From the NCBI RefSeq assembly GCF_003144325.1, contig NZ_PENS01000006.1, positions 186,001-250,000 of the forward strand: a stretch of DNA of 64,000 nucleotides. Reading direction: 5' to 3'. This stretch comes from Proteus terrae. Lineage in GTDB: Bacteria > Pseudomonadota > Gammaproteobacteria > Enterobacterales > Enterobacteriaceae. Below, one piece after another: positions 51,088 through 61,401 of the stretch. The position numbers were made by a program, and so were the translations under genes. Within the stretch, counting starts at the first letter, position 1, and every line of letters starts with the position of its first letter. The notes under the pieces are model-generated. The model had not been told where the DNA came from. It did no database searches and saw only the letters and a list, made by a program, of their open reading frames with translations.

Positions 51088-52269
51088 TCAGACTGCTTTT
51101 ACTGAAATTAGTTCACCTTGTTGGCGTTTTTTCAGTGTGCGTTTTGTACGGTCAATAACATCACCCGCTAATTGCCCACAAGCCGCATCAATATCATCGC
51201 CACGCGTTTTACGTACAATTGTCGTAAAGCCATATTCCATTAATACTTTAGAGAAACGGTCAATTCGGCTATTAGAACTACGTCCGTATGGCGCACCCGG
51301 GAACGGGTTCCATGGAATTAAGTTAATTTTACATGGCGTGTCTTTTAAAAGTTCAGCTAATTGATGAGCTTGATCTGTGCTGTCATTTATATGATCAAGC
51401 ATGACGTACTCAATAGTCACTCGCCCTTGGTTCGCGTTTGATTTAGCAATATAACGGCGAACACCTTCAAGAAACATTTCAATATTATATTTCTTGTTTA
51501 TTGGAACGATCTCATCACGAATTTCATCTGTTGGTGCATGTAATGAAATGGCTAAAGCCACATCAACTGCATCACCTAGTTTATCTAATGCAGGTACAAC
51601 ACCTGATGTAGAAACAGTAACACGACGTTTAGATAGACCAAAACCGAAATCATCCATCATGATTTCAAGTGCTGGAATAACATTATTTAAATTCAGTAAT
51701 GGCTCACCCATTCCCATCATAACAACGTTAGTAATAGGACGACGGCCTGTCTCTTTTAATGAGCCAATAATTTTAGCTGCACGCCAAACTTGCCCAATAA
51801 TTTCAGATACTTTCAAGTTACGGTTAAAGCCTTGCTGCGCAGTTGAACAGAACTTGCACTCTAAAGCACAACCAACTTGTGAAGAAACACATAATGTTGC
51901 GCGATCATCTTCTGGGATATACACAGTTTCTACTTGTTGATCGCCAACTTTAATTGCCCATTTAATCGTGCCATCTGTTGAACGTTGTTCTTCAGAAACT
52001 TCAGGTGCTTTAATTTCAGCAATTTCTTTTAATTTATTGCGTAACACCTTGTTGATATCTGTCATTTGATCAAAATCGTCATAACAGTAGTGGTACATCC
52101 ACTTCATAATTTGGTCAGCACGGAAAGGTTTTTCGCCCATAGAGACAAAAAGCTCACGCATCTGTTTACGATTTAAATCTAACAGATTAATTTTAGTTTT
52201 TTGATTCACAGTATTTTCTTTAGAAACAGCGACAGAAGCGCTTGGCGCTGGGGTGGTAGATTGGGTCAT
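51088..52269 (-). CDS. rlmN: Dual-specificity 23S rRNA/tRNA methyltransferase RlmN
   Basis: This 393-residue radical SAM enzyme methylates C2 of A2503 in 23S rRNA and A37 of some tRNAs. The cluster motif is CALECKFC near residue 140. A catalytic cysteine lies near the C-terminus ([12 protein letters not shown]). Length is close to E. coli RlmN (384), with a slightly longer N-terminus. It lies between ndk and the PilF-like gene. Confidence 0.97.
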   Translation of the reverse strand: MTQSTTPAPSASVAVSKENTVNQKTKINLLDLNRKQMRELFVSMGEKPFRADQIMKWMYHYCYDDFDQMTDINKVLRNKLKEIAEIKAPEVSEEQRSTDGTIKWAIKVGDQQVETVYIPEDDRATLCVSSQVGCALECKFCSTAQQGFNRNLKVSEIIGQVWRAAKIIGSLKETGRRPITNVVMMGMGEPLLNLNNVIPALEIMMDDFGFGLSKRRVTVSTSGVVPALDKLGDAVDVALAISLHAPTDEIRDEIVPINKKYNIEMFLEGVRRYIAKSNANQGRVTIEYVMLDHINDSTDQAHQLAELLKDTPCKINLIPWNPFPGAPYGRSSNSRIDRFSKVLMEYGFTTIVRKTRGDDIDAACGQLAGDVIDRTKRTLKKRQQGELISVKAV

Positions 52270-52354
52270 GACATTGCCTCGTTGTTACACTATGCGGCCT
52301 GCATTAGCATTGATGCTAATGGGATACTTATATATTTGTATAATTAAACAATAA

Positions 52355-52388
52355 TAAAAAACGCCCTGTTAATTATCAAACAGGGCGT
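52355..52388 (-). terminator. Intrinsic terminator of ndk
   Basis: On the minus strand ACGCCCTGTT and AACAGGGCGT enclose a short loop, then a T run follows. Confidence 0.9.
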
Positions 52389-52425
52389 CGCATTGTACTG
52401 TTTTTCGCGTAGAGATGCTAATAAA

Positions 52426-52851
52426 TTAGCGCGCGCAAACTTCGTTTTCAGTGAAGAAGTATGCAATTTCGCGAGCAGCAGAAGCTTCTGAATCTGAACC
52501 ATGTACCGCATTTTCAGTAAAGCTATCAGCGTAGTCAGCACGTAATGTACCCGCTAATGCGTTGTCTGGATTAGTTGCACCCATCAGATCACGGTGACGT
52601 TGGATCGCGTTTTCACCTTCTAACACTTGAACCATGATTGGGCCCGAAGTCATAAATTCAACTAAACCGTCAAAGAAAGGACGGCCTTTGTGTTCTTCAT
52701 AAAAGCCTTCAGCTTGTTCGCGCGTTAAATGCAACATTTTAGCACCAATGATGCTAAAGCCTGCGCTTTCAAAACGGTGATAGATAGCACCGATAACATT
52801 TTTTTTCACTGCGTTTGGTTTGATAATAGAAAATGTGCGCTGAATAGCCAT
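52426..52851 (-). CDS. ndk: Nucleoside diphosphate kinase
   Basis: The 141-residue enzyme transfers phosphate between NTPs and NDPs. The phosphohistidine is H117 in NAVHGSDS. The nucleotide-binding region ([14 protein letters not shown]) and the [14 protein letters not shown] loop are intact. Length matches E. coli (143). It is transcribed alone, with a terminator before rlmN. Confidence 0.97.
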   Translation of the reverse strand: MAIQRTFSIIKPNAVKKNVIGAIYHRFESAGFSIIGAKMLHLTREQAEGFYEEHKGRPFFDGLVEFMTSGPIMVQVLEGENAIQRHRDLMGATNPDNALAGTLRADYADSFTENAVHGSDSEASAAREIAYFFTENEVCAR

Positions 52852-53196
52852 GTCTTACCTCTAAATTATTTTATTAATGATAACTTTTGTTATCTCTTTT
52901 ATCGCAGATCATGGAAAAACGAATCAAAAACCGCATTCCCTGCAAAAAATAGGGCTCGATTATAGGAGGATAAAAATGAATTGCACAGATTGAATATCCT
53001 TTTTTTTTAAAAAACTGTGGCAAAAAAGTTATAAATTATCGATCTAATCACATTTTTGACGGTTTCCATGTTCAAACTTGAAAATAAGAATAAAAAAAGA
53101 ACCGAAATGAAACACGATAAATAGTCTCTTTATCTTTATCGAAAAAACTAATTTAGTGAAAAATCACTCAGTTCTCGTTTATTTTATCGTTTTAGT
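52852..53196. other. Intergenic region between pbpC and ndk
   Basis: About 345 bp, AT-rich. It should contain the ndk promoter and the end of the pbpC transcript. I see no clear terminator or gene. Confidence 0.5.
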
Positions 53197-55518
53197 TTAA
53201 CGAAATATAAAATTAACCATATCCGTTTGACCACTTAGATCAAGCACTGAAAGTTGGTATTTACCTCGTTTCTCTAATAAATAAGAGAATGTTTCTCCGT
53301 TTTCTGTCTTACCTATTTGCTCACCATTTAAAAACCACCATTGCATACCACTTCCACCTTGTGTAGAAACAGTTATTTCAAGAGTAGTTTCGCCAGGTAA
53401 TGGTCTTAATAAATCACCTGCACGAATACCCGAGATAAACAGAGGAATAATATCTTCTTTAATTGGCGGACAAGTTTCAGAAATCGGTGGCAGTCGTTTT
53501 GCTCTGCGTTCTTTCTCAGGCAACCATGCTTCTAATGCTATCGGCCACAAGGCGATATCTTTTAACTCTGCATTAGGGCAATTAGGCCCTGTGCGTTTGC
53601 CTTCATTATCTAACCAAATTTTTTCGTTGATCCCCAAAATACCTTCTTGGCTATCATTTAACAAAGTTGGTGGAATGGTATTATCTAAGATCCAGCTTCG
53701 ACGACTGACTCTACAGTTGCTATCTTCTTTTGGTAATGCCTTACCTGTCGGCCAACAAATAGTGGCTGCCGTTACACTGTTAGGGCGTAAATCTGTTGGT
53801 GGTCTTTGCTTATTTTGATAGAAGTAGCCCGTTAATAAGTTATTGACCTGATTCATAATAGGAACTGCTGTCGCAAAACCAAACTGTCCTGCAACAGGTG
53901 TTCCATCAGGTCTACCTACCCAAACACCTATGGTATAGCGTGCATTCACACCAATAGACCATGCATCACGATAGCCATAACTTGTACCTGTTTTCCAAGC
54001 CAAAGGAACAACAGGCGAAATTGCGCTATCTGGACGAGGTCTGGCTTCTCCGGCTAAGATACGTCTAATAATCCATGCTGCTCCTTGTGACATCAATACT
54101 CGGTCTTCTATTATTTGTTCCGGTTTAAAACGTAACGGTGCTGTTTTTCCTTGCCTTGCTAATGCGCTAAAGGCAGAAACAAGCTCATCCATTCGCGTCG
54201 CAGTTCCTCCTAAGATCAGTGCTAAGTTTGGCTCTGAACCATAAGGAAAGCGCATTTCAAGATGATTATGACGTAATTTTGCTGCAAATTTCTTTGCACC
54301 ATACACTTCAATAAGTTGTACCGCTGGCAGATTCAGAGAGCGACTTAATGCTTCACTGGCACTGACGGCTCCATTAAAATCGGAGTCAAAATTACCAGGA
54401 CGATAATTATCAAATCGACGAGGAACATCTTGTAAAAGCGATTCTGCATGAATAAGTCCTTCATCTAATGCAAGTGCATAAATAAATGGCTTTAATGTTG
54501 AACCCGGCGAGCGCCATGCACTGATCATATCAACATGACCAAAGCGCGAATTATCATTAAAATCAGCAGAGCCGACATACCCTTTCACACTCATATCCGT
54601 ATGATCAACAACTAAGATAGCTAAGGATGTTTTATCCGCTAATTGATACTTCCATTGATTCGCAATATCTTCGAGCTGTCGTTGAATATTGATATCAATC
54701 GTTGTTGTAATAACAGGTTCTCGCTTTTCGTTATACATACGACGAGCCAGCAATGGTGCTAATTGTGGTGTTTGCCTTGGTGCTAATAAAACCTGCTCTT
54801 CCTTAATTTCATCAACTTTTTCTTGTGGCCATATTAGATATTCTGCCAGTCTATCTAATACTTTATCCCGTGCAGCTTGAGCGCGTTCAGGATATCTATC
54901 TGGTCGTAAACGGCTTGGCGCTTGTGGTAATACCGCCATCAAAGTCGCTTCTCCCGCAGATAAATCAGCGGGTGACTTACCTAAATAAGCCCAGCTTGCC
55001 GCACCAATACCTTCTAACGTGCCGCCAAAGGGTGCTCTATTGAGGTAAATCTCCAGAATTTCATCTTTTGAGTAATACCACTCTAATTGCAAGGTGCGCC
55101 AAAGCTGTTTGATTTTCCCCCCTAAAGTACGAGAGTGAGGATCAACAAGGCGAGCCACTTGCATTGATAGCGTACTTCCGCCTGACACAATTCTTCCTGA
55201 ACTTAAGTTTTGCCATGCTGCACGTAATATCGCCATCGGATTAACACCGGGATGTTGATAAAACCAGCGATCTTCATAAGTAATTAAGGCTTCTAAATAT
55301 TCAGGAGAGACATCAGTGAGTTTGACATGATAACGCCATACCCCTTCTTTATCGGCAAAGCGCCAAAGAGGTGTACCATCTTGCGCTGTAACAATAGTCG
55401 CAATTTGAGGTTCAGGATCAGGGAGGGGACAAATTTTATCTGCGATCCAGACTAAAATAGGTGTTGCTAGCAAAAAAATAATGATAACAGCAATAAGCCG
55501 TTTATATCCTAGTTTCAT
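53197..55518 (-). CDS. pbpC: Penicillin-binding protein 1C
   Basis: This 773-residue bifunctional-type peptidoglycan synthase has an N-terminal membrane anchor (residues 8-24). Its GT51 transglycosylase domain shows EDRWFYQHPGVNP and GRIVSGGSTLSMQVARL. In the transpeptidase domain the SxxK serine lies in SPGSTLKPF and KTG in WKTGTSYGYRDAW. A C-terminal PBP1C-specific beta domain completes it. It follows yfhM, its usual partner, with which it forms a proposed envelope defence pair. A strong terminator lies about 20 bp before its start. Confidence 0.95.
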   Translation of the reverse strand: MKLGYKRLIAVIIIFLLATPILVWIADKICPLPDPEPQIATIVTAQDGTPLWRFADKEGVWRYHVKLTDVSPEYLEALITYEDRWFYQHPGVNPMAILRAAWQNLSSGRIVSGGSTLSMQVARLVDPHSRTLGGKIKQLWRTLQLEWYYSKDEILEIYLNRAPFGGTLEGIGAASWAYLGKSPADLSAGEATLMAVLPQAPSRLRPDRYPERAQAARDKVLDRLAEYLIWPQEKVDEIKEEQVLLAPRQTPQLAPLLARRMYNEKREPVITTTIDINIQRQLEDIANQWKYQLADKTSLAILVVDHTDMSVKGYVGSADFNDNSRFGHVDMISAWRSPGSTLKPFIYALALDEGLIHAESLLQDVPRRFDNYRPGNFDSDFNGAVSASEALSRSLNLPAVQLIEVYGAKKFAAKLRHNHLEMRFPYGSEPNLALILGGTATRMDELVSAFSALARQGKTAPLRFKPEQIIEDRVLMSQGAAWIIRRILAGEARPRPDSAISPVVPLAWKTGTSYGYRDAWSIGVNARYTIGVWVGRPDGTPVAGQFGFATAVPIMNQVNNLLTGYFYQNKQRPPTDLRPNSVTAATICWPTGKALPKEDSNCRVSRRSWILDNTIPPTLLNDSQEGILGINEKIWLDNEGKRTGPNCPNAELKDIALWPIALEAWLPEKERRAKRLPPISETCPPIKEDIIPLFISGIRAGDLLRPLPGETTLEITVSTQGGSGMQWWFLNGEQIGKTENGETFSYLLEKRGKYQLSVLDLSGQTDMVNFIFR

Positions 55519-55537
55519 TCATTCACTCAAAGGAAAA

Positions 55538-55559
55538 AGCCCTTTCCGAAGAAAGGGCT
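55538..55559 (-). terminator. Terminator with UUCG loop between yfhM and pbpC
   Basis: On the minus strand AGCCCTTTC, loop TTCG, GAAAGGGCT, followed by TTTTTCC. The UUCG loop closed by C-G is exceptionally stable. It lies between the yfhM stop and the pbpC start. Confidence 0.88.
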
Positions 55560-55566
55560 ACAAGAC

Positions 55567-58500
55567 TTAAGGAACAACGTCAATCTTAGCTTCTGTTGAT
55601 CCTATTGCACGCCAGTAAGGTACATACATAGATTCAACTTGTGGTGGTGGTACTTGATAGCTACCCGGTGTTACGGCTCTTGCTAAATAGAGCAATGTTG
55701 TTGGGCGATATTTATCAACAGAGATAGCGGCAACAAATCTATCATCACGATATTCGAGGTGTTTGATATTGGCTTGTCCCATATCGTCGATAAATTCCTG
55801 CAAGTCTGCCGCACTATCACTTAAGCTTGCACTACTTGATGCTAAGTTTTGGTTTTCGATTTCCAGACCTGCTGGTAATAAATCAACAACTAATGCATCA
55901 GGTACGTCTCTATCAGCAGAAACTTCCAGTTTAACCACCAGCATTTCACCACTTTGTAAGCGATTAGGATGAACGCGGTTTCCTTTCAAATCATAGTAAC
56001 TACGATGAACATTTAATACATTACTATAAGGAGCAGGAGCAACTTTCGGATAACCCACGATATTCATACGAGAATAAATCGCGGCACCACCACGGTTATT
56101 TAGCTCTAAGCCTTCTTGTAATTGTGCTGATGTTAATGTCTCATTGACTGCTCGATCGCTACTGATTGCAGGGACTTGACGATTAACAGCAACTTCCCAA
56201 GGCTGTTCCGCCATATTAATAAAGAAGCGTCCAGCAAGGTATAATGAGTTACTTTCTTGGGTTGAGAACCATTCACGGCTAGTTAAGTTATCAGATAGTG
56301 CAATCACACTTGCATCACGAGATTGTGTTTCAAGGTTATTTTCACTTAACAATGCAATAATTAATGCTTGGTCACGAATGGTGCTACCATAATCACCCAA
56401 TCCATAATTATATTTACGTGTTGTTGTCACACCTTCAGCAATCAAGCTTTCAGCGCGGCTGCTATCACCCATTAATTTTAATGCGATACCTAACTGAACT
56501 AAAGCTAAGCCACTTCCTGCTTGATTACGCTCAAGATAGAGACGACGTAATTCACCTAAAGGTGCTTTTTGCTGATTTGCTAATACTAACGCAGCATAAG
56601 CCCTTGCTGAGAATCGCGCTGCATCTTGGTTAACTACATATTCATAGTTAACTAAGTTTTTATCTTGTAAATAACGTAATAAACGATCGTTCGCACGTTT
56701 TAATGAATCAGCAGGAACTGAGTAACCTTGTTGTGATGCACGGAATAAGAAGTCGGTTGCATACGCAGTTAACCAATATTCTTCACGTCCACCCTGATCC
56801 CATAAAGAGAATCCACCTTCTGATTTTTGCATCGTCAGTAGATGAGCAATCCCTTTCTCGATAGCTAATTTTCTATCAGCATCAGTTTGCGTTTTAATTC
56901 CCAACTGTTTCAACTCTTTTTCTGTTGAATACAGTGAAGGATAAAGCCCACTGACTGTTTGTTCTAAACAACCATAAGGATAAGCAAACAGCTCTCTAAC
57001 ATAACGCGCCACCTGCAACGGAGGACGACTTGTCAGTAATAATTCACCTTCAAGCGTTGAGCTATTAAAGCGACTTAAAATTTCTGATGGTAAACGCCAA
57101 GTATCACCATCTTGCAATGTACTTGCATAGTGAATAGTTTCTGCTGGGAATGCAGGGCGAACACCAATATTCCATGTATTGTGGTAAGGTTTAATCTCTT
57201 CACCTGGTACTTTAATACCATAAATAGACAGTGAGAATTCACCTTGCCCAAAACCATGTTTCGCTTTTACTGGAATTTGAACTTGAGTACGTTCACCTTT
57301 CGTTAGCGAAACAGTTTTGCTTTCAGCGCCATCTAATCCCACCAAACCTGAAGCGGTATAGTTTAAGGTAATAGATTGCGCATCATCCGTTAGATTAGTT
57401 AAATCTAAAGATAAAAGTGCATTATCACCACCAGCCATAAAGCGAGGTAATGAAAGCTGAGTGACTAATGGTGCTGCAATAACAACTTTACCTTCTTGGC
57501 TACCAAATTTATCTGCAGTCCAAGCTTGTGCCATTAAACGAACTTCACCATTAAACTCAGGAATAGGTAAAGAAACTTCACCTTCACCTTGTGCATTTAA
57601 TTTTACTGGAGCCGTTTGTTGGGCAATGATTTGCACATCAGTTAATGGTTTTTTACCACCACGAGATAATGCAGCAGCTTCACCACCATCACCACCAAAG
57701 CGCAAATTAGCTAAACGCCCTTGCCCTTCAATTAATTGCCCGTAAACATCATATTGGTCGATGCTGTAACGTTTACGACCAAAGAAAGCATCGTAAGGAT
57801 CCGGCGTTTTATACTCTGTGATGTTTAATACACCAGTATCAACCGCAGAAACTAATACATTAATATTTTCAGGTAATGGTTGACCTGCAACTGGATTCGC
57901 TTTAATGCGGATTTTTAAATCTTGGTTAGGGCGAATTTTTTCAGGTGCATCAAGTGAGATATCAATACGACGGTTTTTATCCTGCAATGGTAAATGCAAA
58001 ATACCCACAGCACGTTTTACTGTCGCTTGTTTTGACGTATCTCCCGGTCTTACGACAACAGAAGTCAGATAGAGATCGTGTCTTGCCCACTCTTTATTAA
58101 TAGGTACTTCAACATCAAGCCCTTTTTCTGGCACATCAATTTCCTGCCACCATAAAGGCCCATTACTTGATTCTAGTAATACATAACCTTTACCCGGATG
58201 AGGTGCAACAATATTTAACTTAACTTTTTCACCCGGTAAATAACCTTCTTTATCCAGTTTAAGCTTAACTTGGTCTGGTCTTACCGCACCTGTTCCGCCG
58301 GTGTTATCCATCCAAGAATAACCCGCCCAGAAACGTAGGCTACTAACTAGTTCTGTTTTAGGATCGACAACTTCGATACGATAAGAACCCCATTCAACAG
58401 GAAATGCCACTTTTGCAGTGCCATCTTTTGCAATCTTGATTGTTTGCTCATCCATTTGAAGATCTTTTTCGTTATAGCCAGATTCCCAACCATTCGAACT

Positions 58501-60654
58501 AGACCAACGCCAGTAATAATCATGACGTTCATAGATAAACTTCACTTTAAGATCATTAGCAGGTAGTTTCTTACCATCTTGGTCTGTATAGACAATTTCA
58601 AATTCAGCCATTGAATTTTCATCAACGCTGTAACCTGATTTATATTTGTCCGTACGATAGTCATAGACTTCTTTTTTAGGGAAGACTGGGCGAATACCAG
58701 CAAGATGAGTAGCAGGCCAAACAGCTTGTTGATAGCGACGTGTAACAGGGCGTCCGCCAGCTTCAAGTAAGCTTGCTTGTAAAATAATATTGATAGGTGA
58801 TTTCAGCTCTTCATAGCGTTCACTATCAACATTCACTCCACCCTCACCATCAGAGTCTAAATTAAGTTCAAACTCATCCAGTAAACGGCTGAAGTTTTCA
58901 TCTTTTACAGTACCAAATTCATAGCCCGGTAATTTACTGACAGCTTCACGAGAGGCTTTTAAGAAAACTTGCCCTTGTAAACGATTATCGGCAGCTGGTG
59001 CGCCATAAAGATAGCGACCTTTAATGTCAAAGTAAGCGTCATGACCGCTTAGTATAATCCCCTTCATACCCGTGATTTCTAATGCCATACGTTCTGGCAT
59101 AAAATCTTCGACCTGAAACTCATAGAAACGAGGAGTACCATCGCCTACATCAAAACGTAAGGTACGTGTACCAGTATTTTCATCAGCAGGAATAACTAAT
59201 TTTAATTGGTAAAGACCATTCTCTGGTTGCCAAACAAGACTACGAGAAACTTGCCCGTCTGTTTTAAGTAGATCGACTTTAACAGGCTGCTCTTTAATAG
59301 GATTACCATCACCATCACGTAGCAATGCATTAACGATTAATGTTTCACCGGGGCGATAGAGATCACGAGGACCAAAAGCAAAAAATTGTTTGCTATAACC
59401 TTGTGGCCCACCAATATCAAACTCAGAAAGATCAAGCGCAGGTTTACGCAAATCAATCATACTGGTTTGCCCATCACGAATAGCCATTAATAAACGTGCT
59501 TTATCACTCTTCTCAAGTGTGGCATGCCCTTGGCTATCGGTTTGCGCTTTAGAAATCAAGCCGCCTTTTTCATCTAACAGACGAATTTCTACTTTATCTA
59601 ACGCTGAGCCATTTTTAAGTGATTGGGTAAAGATATCTAACGTATCGAGATAACTGTGCATTGACAGCCCGATATCACTAAATGTGAATACCGTTGCTGG
59701 CACTGTATAAGAGTATTTACCCGCTTGTTGCATAACTGCAATGTAGGCACCCTCTTTTTTCAAGGCATCTATCGATTTTAGCGGTAACAATACGTTTTCA
59801 CGGGTATTTGTTTCTGTGTTTAATTCGAAACGACCGGTATAAACCAAATCAGCTTGGGATAGAAACTCATCTGATTCCCAATAGTTAATATTAGAACGGC
59901 TTTCCCATTGCGTTAAGAATTGAGCTAGTTGCTCATCTTTAACGCGGAAAAAGTTTACATCAACTTGCCCCACATTTAGCGCAATAATCGGTAGGCCTTC
60001 AGCCGCTTCAAGTGGTAGTAACGATCCTTTACTAGTGAAACCAACAGATGGGAAAATTTCTTCTGTCGTTAATTTCTGGCTAAAAGGTGTCGTTAATGTA
60101 CGTTCATTAATACCTTTGATTTTTTCATCAATCGTTAAGTTTAATTCTGTTGATGGAGGTAAATGGCGGAAACGCAGTTCCATTAAGTTATCCGATAACT
60201 CCCACGCACCTTCTAACTTCCCTTTTTTGGTATCAACAAGATGAATAACATCATCAAACTTTTGGTCAGGATCAAGCGGCACAGAGAAAGTCACAACCAT
60301 AGTACTCGCACCATCACGTTGTAACTCTGATGCATCTAATACGGTGACTTCTTTGCCTGCAAAACGCATTGCCAACTCATCACGGACTTCTTTGCTTTTT
60401 AATGCAGTTTCGTTATTCGTTTTTGTTGTAACTGCAAGTTTTTCGCTTGTTTGAGTCGCGGTGCCTGATGTGCTCTGAGCAGTGTCTTTTTGCTCGGCAA
60501 CTGGTGTATTTTGTGTCTTATCAGCAGATGGTGCATTTTCATCCGCTTTATCATCACAACCTGTAAGAGCTAATGCTGATGCCAATACAACAGCAAGAGA
60601 GCTCCAACGATAACCTCTCTTTTCTGTATATTGTCTAAACTGGTTTTGGTTCAT
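55567..60654 (-). CDS. yfhM: Bacterial alpha-2-macroglobulin lipoprotein
   Basis: A periplasmic protein of about 1,695 residues, anchored as a lipoprotein (lipobox SALALTGC). It has the MG domains of the alpha-2-macroglobulin family and the reactive thioester motif CLEQ (GCLEQTVSG, near residue 1229). Such proteins trap proteases that enter the periplasm. I choose ATG 60654 because AGGA lies seven bases upstream; the frame runs back to 60729. Length is slightly larger than E. coli YfhM (1,653). It is paired with pbpC. Confidence 0.93.
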   Translation of the reverse strand: MNQNQFRQYTEKRGYRWSSLAVVLASALALTGCDDKADENAPSADKTQNTPVAEQKDTAQSTSGTATQTSEKLAVTTKTNNETALKSKEVRDELAMRFAGKEVTVLDASELQRDGASTMVVTFSVPLDPDQKFDDVIHLVDTKKGKLEGAWELSDNLMELRFRHLPPSTELNLTIDEKIKGINERTLTTPFSQKLTTEEIFPSVGFTSKGSLLPLEAAEGLPIIALNVGQVDVNFFRVKDEQLAQFLTQWESRSNINYWESDEFLSQADLVYTGRFELNTETNTRENVLLPLKSIDALKKEGAYIAVMQQAGKYSYTVPATVFTFSDIGLSMHSYLDTLDIFTQSLKNGSALDKVEIRLLDEKGGLISKAQTDSQGHATLEKSDKARLLMAIRDGQTSMIDLRKPALDLSEFDIGGPQGYSKQFFAFGPRDLYRPGETLIVNALLRDGDGNPIKEQPVKVDLLKTDGQVSRSLVWQPENGLYQLKLVIPADENTGTRTLRFDVGDGTPRFYEFQVEDFMPERMALEITGMKGIILSGHDAYFDIKGRYLYGAPAADNRLQGQVFLKASREAVSKLPGYEFGTVKDENFSRLLDEFELNLDSDGEGGVNVDSERYEELKSPINIILQASLLEAGGRPVTRRYQQAVWPATHLAGIRPVFPKKEVYDYRTDKYKSGYSVDENSMAEFEIVYTDQDGKKLPANDLKVKFIYERHDYYWRWSSSNGWESGYNEKDLQMDEQTIKIAKDGTAKVAFPVEWGSYRIEVVDPKTELVSSLRFWAGYSWMDNTGGTGAVRPDQVKLKLDKEGYLPGEKVKLNIVAPHPGKGYVLLESSNGPLWWQEIDVPEKGLDVEVPINKEWARHDLYLTSVVVRPGDTSKQATVKRAVGILHLPLQDKNRRIDISLDAPEKIRPNQDLKIRIKANPVAGQPLPENINVLVSAVDTGVLNITEYKTPDPYDAFFGRKRYSIDQYDVYGQLIEGQGRLANLRFGGDGGEAAALSRGGKKPLTDVQIIAQQTAPVKLNAQGEGEVSLPIPEFNGEVRLMAQAWTADKFGSQEGKVVIAAPLVTQLSLPRFMAGGDNALLSLDLTNLTDDAQSITLNYTASGLVGLDGAESKTVSLTKGERTQVQIPVKAKHGFGQGEFSLSIYGIKVPGEEIKPYHNTWNIGVRPAFPAETIHYASTLQDGDTWRLPSEILSRFNSSTLEGELLLTSRPPLQVARYVRELFAYPYGCLEQTVSGLYPSLYSTEKELKQLGIKTQTDADRKLAIEKGIAHLLTMQKSEGGFSLWDQGGREEYWLTAYATDFLFRASQQGYSVPADSLKRANDRLLRYLQDKNLVNYEYVVNQDAARFSARAYAALVLANQQKAPLGELRRLYLERNQAGSGLALVQLGIALKLMGDSSRAESLIAEGVTTTRKYNYGLGDYGSTIRDQALIIALLSENNLETQSRDASVIALSDNLTSREWFSTQESNSLYLAGRFFINMAEQPWEVAVNRQVPAISSDRAVNETLTSAQLQEGLELNNRGGAAIYSRMNIVGYPKVAPAPYSNVLNVHRSYYDLKGNRVHPNRLQSGEMLVVKLEVSADRDVPDALVVDLLPAGLEIENQNLASSSASLSDSAADLQEFIDDMGQANIKHLEYRDDRFVAAISVDKYRPTTLLYLARAVTPGSYQVPPPQVESMYVPYWRAIGSTEAKIDVVP

Positions 60655-60904
60655 ATCCATTTCCTTTAATTCAACCCCTGAATAATGCGATGTTTTATGC
60701 AGGCAGAGATAATATATGTATTTCTTCATTCTAATAAGATAAAAAATAACGAGATAAGCTATTTTTTATCGCGTAAAACAAAATAATTTACTATACAAAA
60801 TCGCCTTATTTTTACTTTAAAAACAAAGTTTATCTAAAACAAAGCATTATATAAAAATGCAAACAATTTGCTAATTTAGTCAATTCTCTATTATAGGATA
60901 AAAA

Positions 60905-60930
60905 AAAGCGATATCTGATGAGATATCGCC
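60905..60930 (-). terminator. Intrinsic terminator of sseB
   Basis: On the minus strand GCGATATC, loop TCATCA, GATATCGC followed by a T run. Confidence 0.88.
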
Positions 60931-60948
60931 TAAATTTAGAGGGCTAAA

Positions 60949-61374
60949 TTAACTATCCAGATTAACTATTGGGATACCTTTTCTTAAGAATCCCCCAAGT
61001 TTGCGTTGATAAAAAGGTGATACGTGGTGGATCATAAAATGACTTACACCTTTTTCATCTTTATCCACAAAGCAAAAATCTAGAGATTGCCCTTCTTCTA
61101 AATATTCAAAAGCTGATTCAGCCGCTTGTGGGAGTATCTGTGCAATCACCTCTTCTTCACCTGTTATCTCTAAACCAATAAGATAAAACGACTCTTCATT
61201 ATCTTGCTCCTGAGCATTAACAATAAAGGCACGGCGGATCGGTTTATGCTCACCAAAGAACTCGCTAAGTGCGGTTGTTAATTTTTCAGGTTGTGGTTCT
61301 AGAACGCTTAACTTTAAAGAAGAACCTTCAACAGAAACAATTTCTTGTGTCTCAAATTGTTCAGATACACCCAT
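60949..61374 (-). CDS. sseB: SseB-like protein, C-terminal domain only
   Basis: A protein of about 141 residues that corresponds to the C-terminal half of E. coli SseB (258 residues). The matching parts are the KPIRRAFI-type strand and the GVSHFMIHHVSPFYQRKLGGFLR end. The N-terminal SseB domain is absent, and only 27 bp lie upstream before the pepB stop, so it is not hidden by a frameshift. GGAG six bases before ATG 61374 supports this start. SseB influences rhodanese-type serine sensitivity in E. coli; its exact function is unclear. Confidence 0.82.
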   Translation of the reverse strand: MGVSEQFETQEIVSVEGSSLKLSVLEPQPEKLTTALSEFFGEHKPIRRAFIVNAQEQDNEESFYLIGLEITGEEEVIAQILPQAAESAFEYLEEGQSLDFCFVDKDEKGVSHFMIHHVSPFYQRKLGGFLRKGIPIVNLDS

Positions 61375-61401
61375 TACAAACTCCAAATCAAATAACGTTT
61401 A

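Noticed and set aside
57461-57745. A 94-codon open frame antisense to yfhM
   Set aside because: Shadow frame of a long conserved gene; no start signal.
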